5,658 bases of DNA, taken from NCBI GenBank assembly GCA_900546605.1, contig URDV01000149.1, forward strand, positions 1-5,658. The letters are read 5' to 3'. Below are positions 1-5,644 of this stretch, piece by piece. The position numbers were made by a program, and so were the translations under genes. The number at the start of each line of letters is the position of its first letter. The stretch's first letter is position 1. Source of the stretch: an uncultured Prevotella sp. GTDB lineage: Bacteria > Bacteroidota > Bacteroidia > Bacteroidales > Bacteroidaceae. The notes beneath the pieces are model-generated. The model made no database searches and was not told the DNA's origin. It saw only the letters and a program-made list of their open reading frames with translations.

Positions 1-60
1 CTTGGCAAACTTACCTGTTAACCCGTTAACTTGTCAACTTGTTTACTAATTCCGCCAACG
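1..60 (+). repeat. Dispersed intergenic repeat, copy A (right end of a MITE-like element)
   Basis: Aligned without gaps to 3176-3235, this stretch is identical at 51 of 60 positions by hand count, and at 42 of 48 in the core 13-60. The core is a run of four 8-bp units (ACCTGTTA, ACCCGTTA, ACTTGTCA, ACTTGTTT at 13-44) followed by a conserved tail ending TTCCGCCAACG at 60. Similarity to the other copy stops at position 60, which marks one boundary. The other boundary lies upstream of the window or is missing. The repeat ends only 15 nt before the ABC-transporter ATG, so it forms most of the visible leader of that gene. Confidence 0.8.
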
Positions 61-75
61 CATTATTTTTTACAC

Positions 76-1713
76 ATGACACGCCCTATACCTCACATAG
101 TACGCTACATATTTGGATTACTACGAGGACATCAGTTGCAAGTAACGCTCAACACCATAATAGGTACATTACTCGTTTTGCTTGACTTATGCTTTGTGTG
201 GGCCACCAAGTTGGCTATAGACATAGCTACGCACCATAGCACTCGATTCACTTTGGTACAGGCTTTTAGTTTAATAGCAGCCATCATGGTAACACGCATC
301 ACAATTGGTCTCTCATCACGATGGATACGTGCCACACTCGGTGTAAAGGCGCAAAATAGTATGCGACAGCACATTTTTGCCCAACTATTACGTAGCAAAT
401 GGACTGACATAAAAAACTTTCATACGGGTAATCTTACAAACCGCATAGAACGTGATGTCACCGACGTTGTGAATTTTACGACAGAAAGCATACCTTCGCT
501 TTTTACCACCCTCACACAATTTACCGGAGCTTTTTTGTTCCTATTTTTTATGGACCGTACTTTGGCTATTATTATTGTGTGTGTAATACCATTTTTCATC
601 ATAAGCAGTAAACTCTATGTTAAAAAGATGCGAAATCTATCGCACCAAGCGCGTGATGAGGAAAGCCGCATTCAATCAATCATTCAAGAGACCTTGCAAC
701 ATGTTATGATTGTTAAGACTTTACAGCGTGTGGAGAACTTTATTAGTCAACTTGCTATGCAGCAAGGCAACTTGCATCGTGTAATACTCACTAAGACAAA
801 ATATGCTACTCTGTCAGGAGGTTTGCTTAATGTTGGCTTTGGAACAGGCTATTTCATCACCTTTGTTTGGGGAGCTTCAAGCCTTTCGCAGGGCACAATT
901 ACCTACGGAGCTATGCTTGCCTTCATTCAGTTGGTGGGACAGATTCAAGACCCTGTGCGCAACCTTTCAAAGTTTATACCTATTTTCATCACTTCATTTA
1001 CTGCTGCTGAACGCTTAATGGAGATGGAGGATATACCACAAGAGGATGGCAAGGCACCTGTTAAGCTAATACCTTCTGTTGGCATAAATTTTACTGATGT
1101 AACGTTTCAATACACGCATAAATCGCGTCTTATTTTCAACCATTTTAATTACCAATTTCCGCCCAATAGCATAACGGCAATTGTGGGCGAAACAGGAGCA
1201 GGAAAGACTACGCTAATACGACTCCTGCTTTCGCTCATATCGCCCGTAAGTGGCAATATATACTTAACAGATGGCAAGAATGCATGTCATGCCATGCAGC
1301 CTTGTATGCGCGGCAACTTTGCTTACGTTCCACAGGGCAATACGCTCTTTTCAGGAACCATACGTAGTAACCTATTGTTAGGCAACCCACAAGCAACAGA
1401 GCAGGAATTGAAAGATGCGTTACACACAGCTGCAGCCGACTTTGTATTTAAAAAGTCAGACGGGCTTGACACAATATGTGGCGAGGCGGGTGATGGACTA
1501 TCAGAAGGACAGGCTCAGCGCATAGCTATAGCGCGTGCGTTGCTAACAAATGGCAACATATTCATATTTGACGAAGCAACTTCATCGCTTGATCCTGCTA
1601 CCGAGGAGATTGTGTTGAAACGTATCATTCAGCGTTACTCTAATCGCACAATCATATTTATCACACATCGCCCCCTTGTGCTGAAATACGCCACACAACA
1701 ATTGAAGTTATGA
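76..1713 (+). CDS. ABC exporter half-transporter (fused permease and ATPase), substrate unknown
   Basis: This is a 545-residue type I ABC exporter subunit, expected to work as a dimer in the inner membrane and use ATP to move a substrate outward. The N-terminal half is hydrophobic, with likely membrane segments near residues 22-45, 61-80, 138-158, 162-180, 247-268 and 275-290. The nucleotide-binding domain is complete: A-loop Tyr346, Walker A GETGAGKTT (371-379), Q-loop Gln420, signature LSEGQ (475-479), Walker B IFIFDE (495-500) with catalytic Glu500, D-loop SLD (504-506) and H-loop His531. The protein stops 14 residues after His531, so the C-terminal extension usual in MsbA/MdlB-like exporters is absent. 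The ATG at 76 is preferred over an in-frame TTG at 31, because the extra 15 codons would be encoded by the upstream repeat. The leader has no Shine-Dalgarno sequence but is T/A-rich. It is probably transcribed separately from hpt, which has its own promoter. Family certain, substrate not inferable. Confidence 0.93.
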   Translation: MTRPIPHIVRYIFGLLRGHQLQVTLNTIIGTLLVLLDLCFVWATKLAIDIATHHSTRFTLVQAFSLIAAIMVTRITIGLSSRWIRATLGVKAQNSMRQHIFAQLLRSKWTDIKNFHTGNLTNRIERDVTDVVNFTTESIPSLFTTLTQFTGAFLFLFFMDRTLAIIIVCVIPFFIISSKLYVKKMRNLSHQARDEESRIQSIIQETLQHVMIVKTLQRVENFISQLAMQQGNLHRVILTKTKYATLSGGLLNVGFGTGYFITFVWGASSLSQGTITYGAMLAFIQLVGQIQDPVRNLSKFIPIFITSFTAAERLMEMEDIPQEDGKAPVKLIPSVGINFTDVTFQYTHKSRLIFNHFNYQFPPNSITAIVGETGAGKTTLIRLLLSLISPVSGNIYLTDGKNACHAMQPCMRGNFAYVPQGNTLFSGTIRSNLLLGNPQATEQELKDALHTAAADFVFKKSDGLDTICGEAGDGLSEGQAQRIAIARALLTNGNIFIFDEATSSLDPATEEIVLKRIIQRYSNRTIIFITHRPLVLKYATQQLKL

Positions 1714-1743
1714 GTATTAAAAGTTACAAAGTTCTTCATTTTC

Positions 1744-1774
1744 TTGCATAAAGCAAGTAGTTATGTTAACTTTG
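1744..1774 (+). promoter_or_regulatory. Bacteroidetes-type promoter for hpt-adk
   Basis: A -33 TTG (1744-1746) is followed after 20 bp by TAACTTTG (1767-1774). This is a full match to the Bacteroidetes primary-sigma -7 consensus TAnnTTTG at the usual spacing. Transcription would start a few bases after 1774, giving a leader of roughly 95 nt before the hpt ATG. A 5-bp inverted repeat, CTTGC/GCAAG (1743-1747 and 1753-1757, loop of 5), overlaps the -33 box. A 6-bp hairpin TACAAT/ATTGTA (1790-1795 and 1801-1806) lies in the leader. Either could be regulatory or chance. Confidence 0.75.
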
Positions 1775-1877
1775 CAGTCTGAAACGACATACAATGGTAT
1801 ATTGTAGCAAGTGAGTTTGTTGTAATAAACAATGCAATTGACTTACTCTTTATCAAAAAGCAAAACGCTATACACCC

Positions 1878-2414
1878 ATGGATAAAATTACTGTTCGCGA
1901 CCGACAGTTTACGGTCTCAATTCCTGAAGAAAGAATCAAAGCACGTGTTGCAGAAATAGCGGCACAAATAAGCCATGAATTGGAAGACAAAAAGCCTTTG
2001 TTCTTAGCTGTGCTGAATGGATCATTTGTTTTTGCTGCCGACCTTATGCGTGGCATTACCACACCTTGTGAAATTTCATTTGTGCGCATGGCCTCATATG
2101 AGGGAACTTCTTCAACGGGATCCGTAAAACAACTCATTGGGCTGAAAGAAGACATTAAGGATCGAACCGTAGTTATTATTGAGGATATTATTGACTCTGG
2201 ACTTACTATGGAGCACTTACTGCATTTATTAGCTGAAAAGCAACCCCGTGAGGTACGCATTGCAGCTCTGCTCGTTAAGCCAGGTAACCTACAAGTAAAG
2301 CTTGATATACCCTACTGCTGCTTTGAAATACCCAATGACTTTATTGTTGGCTATGGCTTAGACTACGATGGCGAGGGACGCAACTTGCCTTGCATCTACA
2401 CGGTTACTGAATAA
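1878..2414 (+). CDS. hpt: Hypoxanthine phosphoribosyltransferase
   Basis: This is a cytosolic purine-salvage enzyme that joins hypoxanthine (and usually guanine) to PRPP, giving IMP or GMP and pyrophosphate. The 178-residue length is normal for bacterial Hpt. The PRPP motif VVIIEDIIDSGLT (98-110) is present, with the Glu102-Asp103 acidic pair for Mg-ribose contact and Asp106 as the likely catalytic base. Other family landmarks are LNGSF (46-50, pyrophosphate loop), the flexible-loop sequence SYEGTSSTG (73-81), Lys124 in LLVKPG for the purine O6, and IPNDFIVGYGLDYDGEGRN (151-169), where Phe155 should stack on the base. The ATG at 1878 gives the standard N-terminus and has no Shine-Dalgarno sequence. 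A consensus promoter lies about 100 nt upstream, and adk starts 43 nt downstream with no convincing terminator between, so the two are probably co-transcribed. Confidence 0.96.
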   Translation: MDKITVRDRQFTVSIPEERIKARVAEIAAQISHELEDKKPLFLAVLNGSFVFAADLMRGITTPCEISFVRMASYEGTSSTGSVKQLIGLKEDIKDRTVVIIEDIIDSGLTMEHLLHLLAEKQPREVRIAALLVKPGNLQVKLDIPYCCFEIPNDFIVGYGLDYDGEGRNLPCIYTVTE

Positions 2415-2457
2415 GTTATCTTAACTAAACATTTCACATATAATACAACACAAAAGA

Positions 2458-3027
2458 ATGAAGAATATTGTTATCTTTGGTGCTCCTGGTTCAGGCAAAG
2501 GCACTCAGAGCGACTTGCTCGTAAAGAAATATGGTTTTAAGCATATCTCAACAGGCGATGTGCTTCGTGCCGAGATTAAGAATGGTACGCAACTTGGCAA
2601 AACAGCTAAGGGCTATATCGACAACGGACAACTCATTCCTGACTCGTTGATGATTGACATCCTTGCAGCCACTTATGATGCGCTCTGCCCTTGCGAAGGT
2701 GTTATTTTTGATGGTTTCCCTCGCACCATTCCTCAAGCTGAAGCTTTAAAGAAGATGTTAGCTGAGCGTAATACCGAAGTTGCTGGCATGCTTGAACTTG
2801 ATGTTCCTGAGGAAATGCTTATGGAACGCCTTATTAATCGTGGCAAAACTTCAGGCCGCGCTGACGATAATGCTGAAACCATAAAGAAGCGTCTCGACGT
2901 GTATAATGGTCAAACTGCTCCCTTGATTGAGTGGTACGAAAAAGAAGGCAAACGTCATGCTGTTAAGGGCTATGGTGAGCTTGAAGAAATTAACGCCGCC
3001 CTTTGCGCTGTTATTGATAACCTCTAA
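2458..3027 (+). CDS. adk: Adenylate kinase (short-LID form)
   Basis: Adenylate kinase interconverts ATP + AMP and 2 ADP in the cytosol and is essential for adenine nucleotide balance. The 189-residue protein opens with the P-loop GAPGSGKGT (8-16). AMP-site motifs STGD (31-34), Arg37 and DGFPRT (85-90) are intact. The LID is the short type: Arg128 and RADD (134-137) follow directly with no zinc-finger-like insert, and Arg145 completes the arginine set. This explains why it is shorter than the ~215-residue long-LID enzymes such as that of E. coli. The start follows an A-rich leader (ending CACAAAAGA) with no Shine-Dalgarno sequence, as expected in Bacteroidetes. It lies 43 nt after hpt, so it is probably the second gene of that transcript. 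The downstream 455 nt are non-coding and repeat-rich, so coupling to obg is uncertain. Confidence 0.97.
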   Translation: MKNIVIFGAPGSGKGTQSDLLVKKYGFKHISTGDVLRAEIKNGTQLGKTAKGYIDNGQLIPDSLMIDILAATYDALCPCEGVIFDGFPRTIPQAEALKKMLAERNTEVAGMLELDVPEEMLMERLINRGKTSGRADDNAETIKKRLDVYNGQTAPLIEWYEKEGKRHAVKGYGELEEINAALCAVIDNL

Positions 3028-3053
3028 AAGATAGGATTGAAGCATATCTTTTT
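3027..3053 (+). terminator. Weak candidate terminator after adk
   Basis: AAAGATA (3027-3033) pairs with TATCTTT (3045-3051) around an 11-nt loop, and the T-run extends to 3053. It sits directly at the adk stop codon. The stem is almost all A-T, so termination would be weak. A stronger hairpin lies further downstream at 3238-3280. Confidence 0.35.
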
Positions 3054-3054
3054 C

Positions 3055-3064
3055 TTAAGTAGGT
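3055..3064 (+). repeat. 10-bp direct repeat, left copy (possible target-site duplication)
   Basis: TTAAGTAGGT here is repeated exactly at 3238-3247. The two copies flank the inverted-repeat element at 3065-3237. The flanking bases differ (C versus G upstream, C versus G downstream), so the match is exactly 10 bp. This is the arrangement expected of a target-site duplication left by insertion. Confidence 0.5.
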
Positions 3065-3067
3065 CCC

Positions 3068-3118
3068 TGTTGGCGGATTAATTGGAGAACGGGTTAACAA
3101 GTTGACAGGTTAACAAGT
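3068..3118 (-). repeat. Dispersed repeat, copy C (inverted)
   Basis: Read on the minus strand, this copy has the units ACTTGTTA, ACCTGTCA, ACTTGTTA and ACCCGTTC (3118 down to 3087), then a tail ending in ATCCGCCAACA (to 3068). The unit number and tail match copies A and B, but the order of unit variants differs. The copies therefore share an architecture more than an exact sequence. Confidence 0.7.
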
Positions 3119-3175
3119 AAGTACACTATACGCCACTTGTTATGTTAAAGTCAGAATGGTAAAAAGTAAAAAAAG

Positions 3176-3235
3176 CTTGACAAACGAACCTGTTACCCCG
3201 TTAACCTATCAACTCGTTAATTAATTCCGCCAACG
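3176..3235 (+). repeat. Dispersed repeat, copy B
   Basis: The units ACCTGTTA, CCCCGTTA, ACCTATCA and ACTCGTTA (3188-3219) are followed by a tail ending TTCCGCCAACG at 3235. It is collinear with copy A at 1-60 over the full 60 nt. With copy C it could fold into an imperfect stem of about 50 bp around a 57-nt loop. Confidence 0.8.
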
Positions 3236-3237
3236 TG

Positions 3238-3280
3238 TTAAGTAGGTGTTAACTTGGTATTTCCTTGAGCACCTGCTTAA
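3238..3280 (+). other. 13-bp RNA hairpin downstream of adk (possible terminator or processing structure)
   Basis: TTAAGTAGGTGTT (3238-3250) pairs along its whole length with AGCACCTGCTTAA (3268-3280), allowing two G-U pairs, around a 17-nt loop. The two T-to-C differences between the arms are both wobble-compatible, which favours selection for RNA pairing over chance. Only AAAATA follows, not a T-run, so it is not a classical intrinsic terminator. The first 10 nt of its left arm are the right copy of the TTAAGTAGGT direct repeat. Confidence 0.5.
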
Positions 3281-3287
3281 AATACAT

Positions 3288-3372
3288 AATGTGCAAATGT
3301 GCTACGGCGTAGAAGTCGCAGGGGGCTTGACGCACCTTGAACGTTCATGCCGTTTCAACACATTTGCACATT
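3288..3372. repeat. Palindromic element with perfect 14-bp arms (85-nt hairpin)
   Basis: AATGTGCAAATGTG (3288-3301) is the exact reverse complement of CACATTTGCACATT (3359-3372). Inside these arms a second helix can form, ACGGCGT (3304-3310) with ATGCCGT (3347-3353, one G-U), followed by GAA/TTC (3312-3314 and 3344-3346). The apex is G-rich (GCAGGGGGC) and ends in the palindrome GAACGTTC (3339-3346). No coding frame fills it. It may be a small palindromic repeat, a structured RNA, or a transcript-end structure: TTTT follows the right arm at 3371-3374. I do not recognise it as a named RNA family. Confidence 0.6.
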
Positions 3373-3398
3373 TTACTATCAATAAAATGGTCTGAGCC

Positions 3399-3431
3399 TT
3401 TACGAGGTATAAGTAGAAACATTTAACTTCG
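3399..3431 (+). promoter_or_regulatory. Weak candidate promoter for obg
   Basis: TAACTTCG (3424-3431) matches the Bacteroidetes -7 consensus TAnnTTTG except for one C. TTTA (3399-3402) sits 21 bp upstream in place of TTTG. The implied leader to the obg ATG is about 45-50 nt. This is the best match between the hairpin element and the gene, but it is imperfect in both boxes. Confidence 0.4.
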
Positions 3432-3482
3432 TTTGAAGAGTTTAGATTCATTCAATACATTCCGTACATCACAACTCAATAT

Positions 3483-4652
3483 ATGGCCGAATCAAATTTT
3501 GTAGACTACGTAAAGATTTTTTGCCGCTCAGGTAAGGGCGGTAGAGGTTCCATGCACATGCACCGAGCCAAATATCAACCCAACGGTGGCCCCGATGGGG
3601 GTGATGGCGGACGAGGTGGAAACATTTACTTGCGTGGCAATCATAACTATTGGACACTATTGCACTTGCGCTACGAACGACACGTTTTTGCCGAAAATGG
3701 TGGCAATGGTTCAAAATGCTGCTCACATGGTTCTGATGGTGCCGACCGATATATTGATGTACCACCTGGAACTGTGGCCTACGATGCCGAAACTGGCAAA
3801 TACCTTTGCGATGTTACTGAAGATGGTCAGGTGGTAATGTTGCTCAAGGGCGGTCGTGGCGGCTTAGGCAACTGGCAGTTTCGTACCTCAACTAACCAAG
3901 CTCCTCGCTACGCTCAACCAGGAGAGCCTATGCAAGAGATGATGGTAATCTTAGAACTTAAGCTACTTGCCGATGTAGGTTTGGTGGGTTTTCCTAATGC
4001 TGGAAAATCAACACTTGTTTCGGCACTATCATCAGCTCGTCCCAAAATAGCCAACTACCCATTTACCACCATGGAACCAAGCTTAGGAGTAGTGGCCTAC
4101 CGCGACCACAAATCGTTCGTAATGGCCGACATTCCTGGCATTATTGAAGGTGCAAGTGAAGGTCGCGGATTGGGACTACGTTTTTTGCGACACATAGAGC
4201 GCAACTCTTTGCTTTTATTTATGGTTCCTGGTGATACTGACAACATAGCAAAAGAATATAACATTCTATTGGGCGAACTTGCCAAATTTAACCCTGGCAT
4301 GCTCGACAAGCATCGTGTGTTGGCTATCACCAAGAGTGATTTATTAGATGAAGAGTTAATGGAAATGTTACGCTCCGAACTTCCTACCGACTTACCTGTG
4401 GTTTACATTTCTGCTGTCACGGGTTATGGGTTAGAGCAACTCAAAGACATATTGTGGGAAGAATTGAACAGCGAAAGCAATAAATTGCAATCGGTTACTG
4501 AAGGTGGTTCTATTGTTCATCGCAATCGTGAAGCACAAATGTTTGCCACAGACTTCTCTGACTGGCAAGCTGACTACGATGTAGAAGATTTGGCTGACGA
4601 GGACGGCATTTCGGATGATGACATTTATGACATTGAGGATTTAGAGGACTAA
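3483..4652 (+). CDS. obg: Obg/CgtA GTPase, ribosome-assembly factor, with acidic C-terminal tail
   Basis: Obg is an essential GTPase that binds the large ribosomal subunit and links its assembly to GTP/ppGpp status. The 389-residue protein has the glycine-rich Obg fold at 1-158 (clusters around 18-46, 72-86 and 121-130), then a GTPase domain: G1 GFPNAGKST (169-177), switch I NYPFTTMEPS (191-200), G3 DIPGIIEGASEGRGLG (216-231), G4 TKSD (283-286) and G5 SAVTG (310-314). G4 reads TKSD where the classical motif is NKxD. There is no separate C-terminal OCT domain. Instead the tail 364-389 has 15 Asp/Glu in 26 residues and no Lys/Arg. The ATG at 3483 gives the canonical N-terminus and follows an A/T-rich leader with no Shine-Dalgarno sequence. 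It lies 455 nt after adk and 45 nt before pgeF, so it probably shares a transcript with pgeF. Confidence 0.96.
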   Translation: MAESNFVDYVKIFCRSGKGGRGSMHMHRAKYQPNGGPDGGDGGRGGNIYLRGNHNYWTLLHLRYERHVFAENGGNGSKCCSHGSDGADRYIDVPPGTVAYDAETGKYLCDVTEDGQVVMLLKGGRGGLGNWQFRTSTNQAPRYAQPGEPMQEMMVILELKLLADVGLVGFPNAGKSTLVSALSSARPKIANYPFTTMEPSLGVVAYRDHKSFVMADIPGIIEGASEGRGLGLRFLRHIERNSLLLFMVPGDTDNIAKEYNILLGELAKFNPGMLDKHRVLAITKSDLLDEELMEMLRSELPTDLPVVYISAVTGYGLEQLKDILWEELNSESNKLQSVTEGGSIVHRNREAQMFATDFSDWQADYDVEDLADEDGISDDDIYDIEDLED

Positions 4653-4697
4653 ACCTTTGCCCTTTTCAACACACACTATCTTCATATATTTAACAAC

Positions 4698-5504
4698 ATG
4701 GGCACATTATTAAAGTATGAAACATGGCCATCAGTAACCGCTTTTTCTACCACAAGGCTTTCACCCATAGCAAACATCTCAGCCGAAGAACTAGCTGCTA
4801 TGGGAAATTATGCGGCTTTCAATGTGACGCACTATTGTGGCGACTCACCTGAACGCGTAATACGTAACAAAAGGTGGCTATGTGAGGAACTGAACATAAG
4901 TGAACAGCAATTGTGGTTACCACGACAAACACATACAGACAACATCTTGTGTGTTGATCAGGCTCTTGTCCAATCCTCATTCGAGATGCGTAACGAAAAG
5001 ATGCAAAATGTTGATGCACTTATCACGAATATGGCCCATCAGTGCATTGGCGTTTCAACTGCCGATTGTATCCCCATTTTGATTGTAGACAATGCTCACC
5101 ATGCCGTAGCTGCTATTCATGCAGGATGGAGGGGAACTGTAAAAAAAATTGCGCTAAAGACACTACAAAAAATGTCGACTACGTATGGCACAGACGCAAA
5201 AACATGCTCTGCCATTATAGGTCCAGGTATATCAGTTGACGCATTTGAGGTAGGGCATGAGGTGGTTGATGCTTTTAAACAGGCTGGTTTTAACGATAAC
5301 ATTTTTCAATATAGGCCTTATGCTAAGCCACATATAGACTTGTGGGCTGCAAACGCGTTTCTACTGGAACAAGCGGGGGTGCCTTTACAAAACATTCAAG
5401 TGGCTGGTATATGCACCTATAAACATTATGATACATTTTTCTCGGCTCGTAGGTTAGGCATTCAGTCGGGACGAATCTTTACAGCCATTATGCTCAATAA
5501 TTAA
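4698..5504 (+). CDS. pgeF: PgeF/YfiH family protein (LACC1-like purine nucleoside or peptidoglycan-editing enzyme)
   Basis: This 268-residue cytosolic protein is a complete member of the YfiH/DUF152 family, once called multicopper-oxidase-like. The likely zinc ligands are His79 in RQTHTDN, Cys124 in STADCIP and His141 in HAGWRGT. Other landmarks are DALIT (106-110), IIGPGISVDAFEVG (173-186), PHIDLWAAN (211-219) and the C-terminal ICTYKHYDTFFSARR (238-252). Family members have been reported to act on purine nucleosides (phosphorolysis or deamination of adenosine/inosine) or, in E. coli, to remove mis-made UDP-MurNAc-L-Ser. Sequence alone does not say which applies here. The start at 4698 follows an A/T-rich leader (TTTAACAAC) with no Shine-Dalgarno sequence. 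It is 45 nt after obg and ends at a strong terminator, so it is the last gene of this unit. Confidence 0.93.
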   Translation: MGTLLKYETWPSVTAFSTTRLSPIANISAEELAAMGNYAAFNVTHYCGDSPERVIRNKRWLCEELNISEQQLWLPRQTHTDNILCVDQALVQSSFEMRNEKMQNVDALITNMAHQCIGVSTADCIPILIVDNAHHAVAAIHAGWRGTVKKIALKTLQKMSTTYGTDAKTCSAIIGPGISVDAFEVGHEVVDAFKQAGFNDNIFQYRPYAKPHIDLWAANAFLLEQAGVPLQNIQVAGICTYKHYDTFFSARRLGIQSGRIFTAIMLNN

Positions 5505-5517
5505 GTAATGGTAAAAG

Positions 5518-5563
5518 AATAGTGAATAAGGAGGGAATGTTATCCTTGTTCACTATTTTTTTT
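5518..5563 (+). terminator. Strong intrinsic terminator after pgeF
   Basis: AATAGTGAATAAGGA (5518-5532) pairs with TCCTTGTTCACTATT (5543-5557) to give a 15-bp stem with a single T-G wobble and a 10-nt loop. It runs into eight consecutive T residues (5556-5563). The stem begins 13 nt after the pgeF stop codon. Confidence 0.9.
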
Positions 5564-5603
5564 GTTATGCGGTCTAATTTTTCTATATTTCCTATAATCT
5601 TTG

Positions 5604-5611
5604 TAACTTCG
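5604..5611 (+). promoter_or_regulatory. Weak -7-like motif before a possible next gene
   Basis: TAACTTCG is the same octamer seen upstream of obg (3424-3431) and is one base off TAnnTTTG. No convincing TTG lies 19-21 bp upstream, where the sequence is mostly T-runs. It follows a terminator and precedes an open ATG by 33 nt, so a new transcription unit here is plausible but unproven. Confidence 0.3.
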
Positions 5612-5644
5612 CATCGCATAACTAATGTTTTCTTTATTATAGCA

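Larger units (their letters stand above)
3065..3237. mobile_element. MITE-like non-coding element with 8-bp-unit inverted repeats
   Basis: The 173-bp stretch begins with GTTGGCGGA-TTAATT (from 3069) and ends with the reverse complement AATTAATTCCGCCAAC (to 3234), so its ends are inverted repeats. Each arm continues inward into four 8-bp units of the type ACYYGTTA, in opposite orientation (3087-3118 on the minus strand, 3188-3219 on the plus strand). The 57-nt centre (3119-3175) is A-rich and has no open reading frame. The element is bracketed by the exact 10-bp repeat TTAAGTAGGT. It encodes no transposase, so if mobile it would depend on one supplied elsewhere. The right 60 bp recur at 1-60. 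Calling it a MITE is inference; the repeat structure itself is seen directly. Confidence 0.5.

Noticed and set aside
13..44. Tandem 8-bp units as a possible CRISPR array
   Set aside because: The units are contiguous, 8 bp long and have no spacers, so this is not a CRISPR array.
31..75. In-frame TTG extension of the ABC transporter
   Set aside because: The added codons lie in the dispersed repeat and in poorly conserved leader. The ATG at 76 gives a normal exporter N-terminus.
1743..1757. CTTGC/GCAAG hairpin as a terminator for the ABC transporter
   Set aside because: The stem is only 5 bp with no following T-run, and it overlaps the -33 box of the hpt promoter.
1775..1877. hpt leader as a purine riboswitch
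   Set aside because: I see only short isolated hairpins and no three-way junction with conserved loop motifs. There is no terminator/antiterminator pair before the ATG.
1868..2260. 130-codon minus-strand open frame antisense to hpt
   Set aside because: It lies almost wholly within the well-supported hpt gene, and its translation shows no recognisable motif.
2415..2457. Separate promoter for adk in the hpt-adk gap
   Set aside because: No TAnnTTTG motif is present in the 43-nt gap, so co-transcription with hpt is simpler.
3469..3765. 98-codon minus-strand open frame over the start of obg
   Set aside because: The overlapping + strand is clearly the Obg glycine-rich domain. The antisense product is rich in His/Arg/Ser from complementing Gly codons and has no domain pattern.
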